DNA of 9,014 nt, from contig JAKONS010000121.1 of assembly GCA_022701845.1 (NCBI GenBank), forward strand, positions 1 through 9,014. Direction: 5' to 3'. Source of the DNA: Burkholderiaceae bacterium. Its GTDB lineage: Bacteria; Pseudomonadota; Gammaproteobacteria; Burkholderiales; Burkholderiaceae. Numbering within the stretch: the stretch's first letter is position 1; the number at the start of each line of letters is the position of its first letter. Made by a program: the position numbers and the translations under genes. Under the pieces are notes generated by a model. The model was not told the DNA's origin and did not search any database. It saw only the letters and a program-made list of their open reading frames with translations. Of the stretch, positions 6,101-9,014 are shown piece by piece.

Positions 6101-8479
6101 GCGCGCGGCATGGTCGGCGGCCAGATCGAACGAGGCGCGGTCGCGTGCCACATGCGAGAGCTGGGCGTTCCAGCGCGCCAGGCGTGCGCGCTCGTGCTGG
6201 CCGGCGATGTCGTCGCCGATCAGCGCGGCGCCGCGGTTGAGGTGGTTGACCACCGCGAAATCCGGCGCGTCCGGGTCCATCGTGGCCTGCAGCATCCGGC
6301 CGATGCGCAGGTGCAGCGCGGGCCGGTCGTGCGGCACGGTGAGCAGGTAGGCGGCTTCCTGCACCCGGTCGTGGGCGAAGGCGAGTTCGACCTGCAGCCC
6401 GGCGCGCTCGGCCGCATCCAGCACGCCCACCCACTTGTAGCGCACGTCCGACGGCGTCAGCACGCCCGCGGCCAGCGCCGGCTCCAGCCCGCGCAGCACC
6501 GCGTCCTCGGCCTCGCCGCGGATCTGCGCCAGCGTGCGCAATGCGAATCGTGCGTCGAGGCAGGCCGCCAGGTTGAGCAGCTCGCGGGTGGGGCGCGGCA
6601 GGCGTTCGAGCTGCTCCAGCGCCAGCGCCACCACGTTGTCGGCGATGCGTTCGGCCTGGATGTGTTCCAGCGTCCAGCGCCACAGCGGCCCGGTCGGATC
6701 GCGCCAGATCAGCCGGCGGCGCTGCAGGTCCTGCAAAAAGCGGCCGAGGAAGAACGGGTTGCCGCCGGTCTTGCTCTGGCACAGGGCGGCCAGCGCGCGC
6801 AGGCCAGGGTCGTCGGCCGGTCGCCGGAGCGTGTCGGCCAGCAGGTCGGTCACATCGTCCAGGCCGAGCGGGCCCACCAGCAGCCGCATCGGCGGCCGGC
6901 CGGCTTCCGACCAGCCGGCGATGTCGCGCGCCAGCGGATGCGCATCGTCGACCTCGTCGCTGCGGAAGGCGCCCACCACCAGCAGGTGGCGCAGGCTGTC
7001 GTCCAGCGCCAGCTCGCGCAGCAGCCGGCGCGACACCCGGTCGGCCCACTGCAGGTCGTCGATGAACACCACCAGCGGCTGCGCCTCGCTGGCCAGCGCC
7101 GCGAAGCAGCAGCACAGGGTGCGCAGGAAGCGGTTCTCGGCCTCCTGCGGGCCGAGCGTCGGCACCTCGCGCGGCGGCGCCTGCTCGAACAGCAGCGCCA
7201 GCTCCGGCACCGCCTGCAGCGCCAGCGCGGCATTGGCGCCCAGTTGCGCGGCCAGGGCGTCGCGCCAGGGCCGCTGGTGCGCCAGGCTGCCCGACAGCAC
7301 CTGGCGCGCCCGCTGCCGCAGCGCCTGCGCGAAGGCGGCGCCCGGCGCCTGCTGGCCGAACTGGTTGAACTTGCCCTCGACCAGCTCGCCGCGGCGCGCC
7401 AGCAGCGCGCGCAGCACCTCGTGCACCAGCGCGGTCTTGCCGATGCCCGAAGCGCCCTCGACCAGCGCCAGCTGGGCCGGTCCGCTGGCGGCGGTCTCGA
7501 AGGCGGCCAGCAGCCGCAGGGTCTCGTCGGAGCGGCCGTACAGCCGGGTCGACACCTGGAAGCGCTTGGGCAGGTCGGCGGTGGCCGGCACCCAGCCCTC
7601 CAGCGCCGCGGGCTGCTCGATATGGGCGCGCAGATGGACCAGGTCGCGGCGCAGCGCCTCGTGGCTTTGGTAGCGGCTCTCGGGCTGCTTGGCCAGCAGC
7701 CGCTCGACCAGCGCGCACAGCCCCGGCGGCGCGTCGGGCCGCAGCCCGGCCAGCGGCGGCGGCGCCAGGGCCAGGTGCGCATGCACCTGCGCCACCGCGT
7801 CGTGCCCGGGAAACGGCGCCACCCCGGCCAGCATGGTGTACAGGGTGGCGCCCAGGCCGTAGAAGTCGGCGCGGTAGTCGACGTCGCCGTTGGTGCGGCC
7901 GGTTTGTTCCGGCGCCATGCACGACAGCGTGCCTTCGAGCTCGGCCGGCGCGGCCAGCGCCGGGCGTTCGCTGGAGATCTCGGCGGAGATGCCGAAGTCG
8001 ATCAGCTTGACGATGCCGCGCGGCAGGTCGATCACCACGTTGCCCGGCGCCATGTCCTTGTGCAGGATGTCGTGCGCATGCACCTCGGCCAGCGCGTCGA
8101 CCAGCGCGATGCCGACGGTGAGCGCATCGGCCAGCGACAGCGGGCCGGCGCGCAGCACGTCGCGCAGGGCGGTGGCGCCGTCGTCGGGCATGGTGAGGAA
8201 CAGCGCCCCGGCATGGCTGCCGAGGGTCTCGGCGCTCACCACCCGCGGATGCCGAACCCGGCGCGACAGCTCGTATTCCCGCCGGAAGCGCGCCACGTCG
8301 CCGACGGCCAGCGCCTCGCGGCGCAGGAACTTGACGATCAGCCGCTGGCCGCCCCGGCGGCAACGCAGCACGGTGGAGCGCTCGCCGCGGTAGAGGATCT
8401 CCAGTACCTCGAATTCACCGAGCTGGTCGCCGGGGGCGGCCGTTTCGGGGATATCTGCGGGGTGCTGTGCCGTGGCCAT
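3113..8479 (-). CDS. Multidomain Ser/Thr-kinase-like / AAA ATPase / GAF / PAS / GGDEF diguanylate cyclase
   Basis: A 1788-residue protein with no signal peptide or membrane segment, so probably cytoplasmic. Domain order: kinase-like domain about 20-290 (Lys50; 'HKDMAPGN' 140-147; DFG 161-163; 'MAPEQTGRTN' 188-197); ATPase about 313-620 (Walker A 'GASGIGKT' 342-349; Walker B 'VVFIDDLQWAD' 470-480); long helical, TPR-like region about 620-1300; GAF about 1310-1478; helical linker about 1478-1505; PAS about 1503-1620; GGDEF about 1628-1788. The cyclase has 'DDLTGLAGRGHF', 'LDIDHFKRIND', an intact active site 'GGEEF' (1707-1711) and an 'RAQD' (1698-1701) in the position of the inhibitory RxxD site, so it should make c-di-GMP under product feedback. 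Known relatives of the kinase-ATPase-GAF architecture usually end in a histidine kinase; here a cyclase replaces it. The kinase loop has Ala where HRDLKP has Lys, and the Gly-rich loop is degenerate, so phosphotransfer is uncertain. ATG 8479 is chosen because the kinase domain follows closely; there is no Shine-Dalgarno. Confidence 0.92.
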   Translation of the reverse strand: MATAQHPADIPETAAPGDQLGEFEVLEILYRGERSTVLRCRRGGQRLIVKFLRREALAVGDVARFRREYELSRRVRHPRVVSAETLGSHAGALFLTMPDDGATALRDVLRAGPLSLADALTVGIALVDALAEVHAHDILHKDMAPGNVVIDLPRGIVKLIDFGISAEISSERPALAAPAELEGTLSCMAPEQTGRTNGDVDYRADFYGLGATLYTMLAGVAPFPGHDAVAQVHAHLALAPPPLAGLRPDAPPGLCALVERLLAKQPESRYQSHEALRRDLVHLRAHIEQPAALEGWVPATADLPKRFQVSTRLYGRSDETLRLLAAFETAASGPAQLALVEGASGIGKTALVHEVLRALLARRGELVEGKFNQFGQQAPGAAFAQALRQRARQVLSGSLAHQRPWRDALAAQLGANAALALQAVPELALLFEQAPPREVPTLGPQEAENRFLRTLCCCFAALASEAQPLVVFIDDLQWADRVSRRLLRELALDDSLRHLLVVGAFRSDEVDDAHPLARDIAGWSEAGRPPMRLLVGPLGLDDVTDLLADTLRRPADDPGLRALAALCQSKTGGNPFFLGRFLQDLQRRRLIWRDPTGPLWRWTLEHIQAERIADNVVALALEQLERLPRPTRELLNLAACLDARFALRTLAQIRGEAEDAVLRGLEPALAAGVLTPSDVRYKWVGVLDAAERAGLQVELAFAHDRVQEAAYLLTVPHDRPALHLRIGRMLQATMDPDAPDFAVVNHLNRGAALIGDDIAGQHERARLARWNAQLSHVARDRASFDLAADHAARAVALAGPGHWKTDPAAALTLHVHAARMSGLKGDDAAMQALIDSALAQPLAAAERALLLDVRVEASYGLGRLDETLELGLQALRLLDLQLPAAATPQDVLALVSQVRAEVDALGIAALNDLPPMRAALPLQQLAVIARMTAAAYIARPALLPLLTVLQMRLMLAHGHAPLALSAYTVMGLLVAELLGDYRFGWALGRMSMGLIDRHGWQQVQAHAGFSFGAFLQHWVEPPRATLPAWIEVHRNGLENGNQRHAGLALVLHGSHALLGGLPLSQVETLLSHHLSTLRRIRQPVAHDYVQVQYEAVRALQRDRLLSRPLEHDGYQREAALEGFAARKDQTGALFVHVCECLLYGLAGRHAEAVVAGEAAAVMFPAGRGLGMVAFCIYMTASARLALVREGRPPDGWQAAVEAALARFTPWLAASARLLPLQQLLLAQRAAVVGDRSAMHRALDHALAAVHDADDLMLLALVRQQRAMLIDAPAEQAEARAVLLRWGAPAAAAILFDASHAPTLPATPGRTLDLGALMKAVQAVTAEIALAPLLQRLLQVLRENAGAVRVAVVLRGGGGVGHWLLQADSSASPTAPAPEGLALELAGERLPLEVLRTVLATGQVVRADDAMREPAWQRLPYVVRRRVRSMLCLPLVRQGTATGALYLENDAASGAFPPQRIAFLELLLGNLVSALENARLYAEVRSLADSLERRVAERTRELRASEERTLAILRSIPLPVVVSRVTDDTFIYANERAAALAGMTVEGLIRQAPRALYRNPADRDRLFAAFRRNGVVHDFEANLIDARGRDLWALISLVPVVYDGEPARLTTIVDITGRKTEEQALRRAAATDDLTGLAGRGHFMRMANEELTAALIHGRPLALVMLDIDHFKRINDRYGHAAGDRALREVAELCGEVTRAQDLAGRIGGEEFCLLMPDAGTDAAVALAERLRAELAGHPLDVDGETVRLTASLGVAEARPGDSIALLLGRADAALYVAKRAGRNQVAVG

Positions 8480-8485
8480 GCGGGG

Positions 8486-8491
8486 ATCATA
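8486..8491 (-). promoter_or_regulatory. Candidate -10 element (TATGAT) just before the giant gene
   Basis: TATGAT on the minus strand matches the -10 consensus at 5 of 6 positions and ends 6 bases before the ATG at 8479. A normal start site would give a leaderless transcript, in line with the missing ribosome-binding site. No convincing -35 was found. The arrangement resembles the TAAAAT before pyrF. Confidence 0.35.
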
Positions 8492-8539
8492 GGGGCCGGG
8501 GCGGAGGGCCTGCGGAGGGGTGGTTTTGCGGCTGTCTTC

Positions 8540-8884
8540 CTGCTCTGGCGGGTCTCCTGCGGAGGGCGCCGGCGCGATAGCGGAAGGCGTCTTCTTTCTT
8601 CTTGGTAGTGCTGTGCGCCGGCGGCGTGAGGCTGCTCGATGGCGCTGTGTTCTCGCGATGGGCGTTTGCTTGCTTGCTTGCTTGCTTGCGCAGTGCTCCT
8701 GCGGTGTGCGGTTGCTCGATAGCGCTGTGATGTTGATTTGGGGCACCTGCTTGGTCTCGCTGTACTCCTGCGGAGGGAGCCTGCTTGGCAGCGCTGTGCT
8801 CTTGCTGAGGGCGCCTGCTCGGTATCGCTGCTGCTGCTGCGGAGGGCACCTGCTCGGTAGCGCTGCTGCTCCTGCGGAGGGCTG
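8540..8884. repeat. Degenerate tandem array of about 34-35 bp units
   Basis: About nine head-to-tail units share a core that begins CTGCTcGGtAGCGCTGtG and ends CTCCTGCGGAGGGC. Units read by eye: 8540-8569 (short), 8570-8597 (poor), 8598-8631, 8632-8665, 8666-8711 (carries the microsatellite), 8712-8746, 8747-8780, 8781-8814, 8815-8849 and 8850-8884. The last five are the best preserved and are 34 or 35 bp each. Each good unit holds two small dyads: AGCGCT, and CTCC-TGC-GGAG, which can form a tiny hairpin. Unit length is not a multiple of three, and divergence rises toward the giant gene, which argues against a coding role. No family name is recognised. Confidence 0.75.
8666..8689. repeat. (TTGC)6 tetranucleotide microsatellite
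   Basis: Six perfect TTGC copies (GCAA on the strand of the giant gene), 187-210 bases before its ATG. The tract sits where the TGCTTGG head of a tandem unit should be, followed by the unit's tail (GTGCTCCTGCGG), so it looks like an expansion inside that unit. Tracts of this kind can gain or lose copies by slipped-strand mispairing. Confidence 0.9.
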
Positions 8885-8906
8885 TGTCTACTGCGTAGGG
8901 CGGGGG

Positions 8907-8981
8907 CCGGGAGTCGCCCGGCGGCGAGTCACTTTCTTTTGCTTCGCCAAAAGAAACTAACGAAAGAAAAGGCGACCCGGG
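8907..8981. repeat. Dispersed hairpin repeat with outer inverted repeats
   Basis: An inner perfect hairpin, TTTCTTTTG (8933-8941) and CAAAAGAAA (8948-8956), has a CTTCGC loop. An outer imperfect inverted repeat, CCGGGAGTCGCC (8907-8918) and GGCGACCCGGG (8971-8981), encloses it. The core resembles a sequence recalled as recurring between genes in Comamonadaceae and other GC-rich Proteobacteria, often mis-annotated as small proteins ending in peptides such as 'VTFFCFAKR'. Its recurrence in this genome cannot be shown from one copy. The usual role is unknown; it resembles an extragenic palindromic element. The short GCCC-TTC-GGGC hairpin at 8989-8999 may belong to it. Confidence 0.65.
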
Positions 8982-9014
8982 TGCGCGAGGCCCTTCGGGC
9001 ACCGCTGCGGTACT

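Larger units (their letters stand above)
8480..9014. other. Gene-free region upstream of the giant gene
   Basis: No convincing protein gene or RNA gene is visible here. Both strands have open frames, but their translations are low-complexity products of the repeats below and match no recognisable family. The stretch holds a promoter candidate next to the giant gene, a degenerate tandem repeat array with an embedded microsatellite, and a dispersed hairpin repeat at the distal end. Parts of it (about 8585-8760) look less GC-rich than the surrounding genes. Confidence 0.7.

Noticed and set aside
2271..8363. A minus-strand frame of about 2030 codons that runs from the giant gene into minC without a stop
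   Set aside because: Only its last 242 codons (minC) encode a recognisable protein; upstream it is Arg/Ala/Gly-rich and out of frame with the clearly conserved kinase, ATPase and GGDEF motifs. It is not a fusion.
4397..8608. A 1403-residue open frame on the + strand, antisense to the giant gene
   Set aside because: It is Gln/Arg/His-rich with no recognisable domain, and mirrors the codon bias of the real gene on the other strand. Such antisense frames are common in very GC-rich DNA.
8540..8884. Possible CRISPR array, because of direct repeats of about 35 bp
   Set aside because: The units adjoin with no unique spacers, differ from each other, and no cas gene is in view.
8520..8960. A 146-residue + strand open frame, Cys/Leu-rich, that looks like a small membrane or secreted protein
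   Set aside because: The Leu/Cys/Gly pattern repeats with the 34-35 bp units, and its end (VTFFCFAKRN) is the translated hairpin repeat. The start is a GTG inside the giant gene's upstream region.
8487..9002. A 171-residue minus-strand open frame across the repeats
   Set aside because: Its sequence is the translation of the dispersed hairpin repeat and tandem units. It is in a different frame from the giant gene and shows no conserved domain.

Overview
The window is GC-rich and fully bacterial. A MinCDE cluster, a long-form (type 2) OMP decarboxylase next to a family 4 uracil-DNA glycosylase, and a dispersed TTTCTTTTG/CAAAAGAAA hairpin repeat together suggest a betaproteobacterium of the Burkholderiales, most likely Comamonadaceae (Variovorax/Acidovorax-like). 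The lineage is inferred from recalled family patterns, not from a search.

Layout. Positions 1-1049 (+ strand): the 3' end of a uracil-DNA glycosylase gene, then pyrF 10 bases later. A symmetric hairpin with an A-tract on one side and a T-tract on the other (1075-1112) ends pyrF and also the cluster that converges on it. Positions 1133-2999 (- strand): minC, minD and minE, tightly packed in the usual order. Positions 3113-8479 (- strand): one very large gene for a 1788-residue cytoplasmic protein. It joins a Ser/Thr-kinase-like domain, an AAA/STAND-type ATPase, a long helical region, GAF, PAS and a GGDEF diguanylate cyclase domain. Positions 8480-9014: no convincing gene. This stretch holds a degenerate tandem array of about 34-35 bp units with a (TTGC)6 microsatellite inside it, then a dispersed hairpin repeat at the window edge.

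How it fits together. MinC blocks FtsZ assembly, MinD carries it to the membrane and MinE drives the pole-to-pole oscillation, so these three place the division septum. The giant gene lies just upstream on the same strand and would make cyclic di-GMP in response to signals sensed by its kinase, ATPase, GAF and PAS modules. Its termination codon is 113 bases from minC, so read-through into minCDE is possible, but minC also has its own candidate promoter with a dyad. pyrF (pyrimidine synthesis) and the glycosylase (uracil repair) are an ordinary housekeeping pair.

Most worth a second look: the kinase-ATPase-GAF-PAS-GGDEF protein beside minCDE, with its altered kinase catalytic loop; the repeat array and microsatellite in front of it, which read in frame into an N-terminal extension; the dyad before minC; and a changed active-site motif in the glycosylase.
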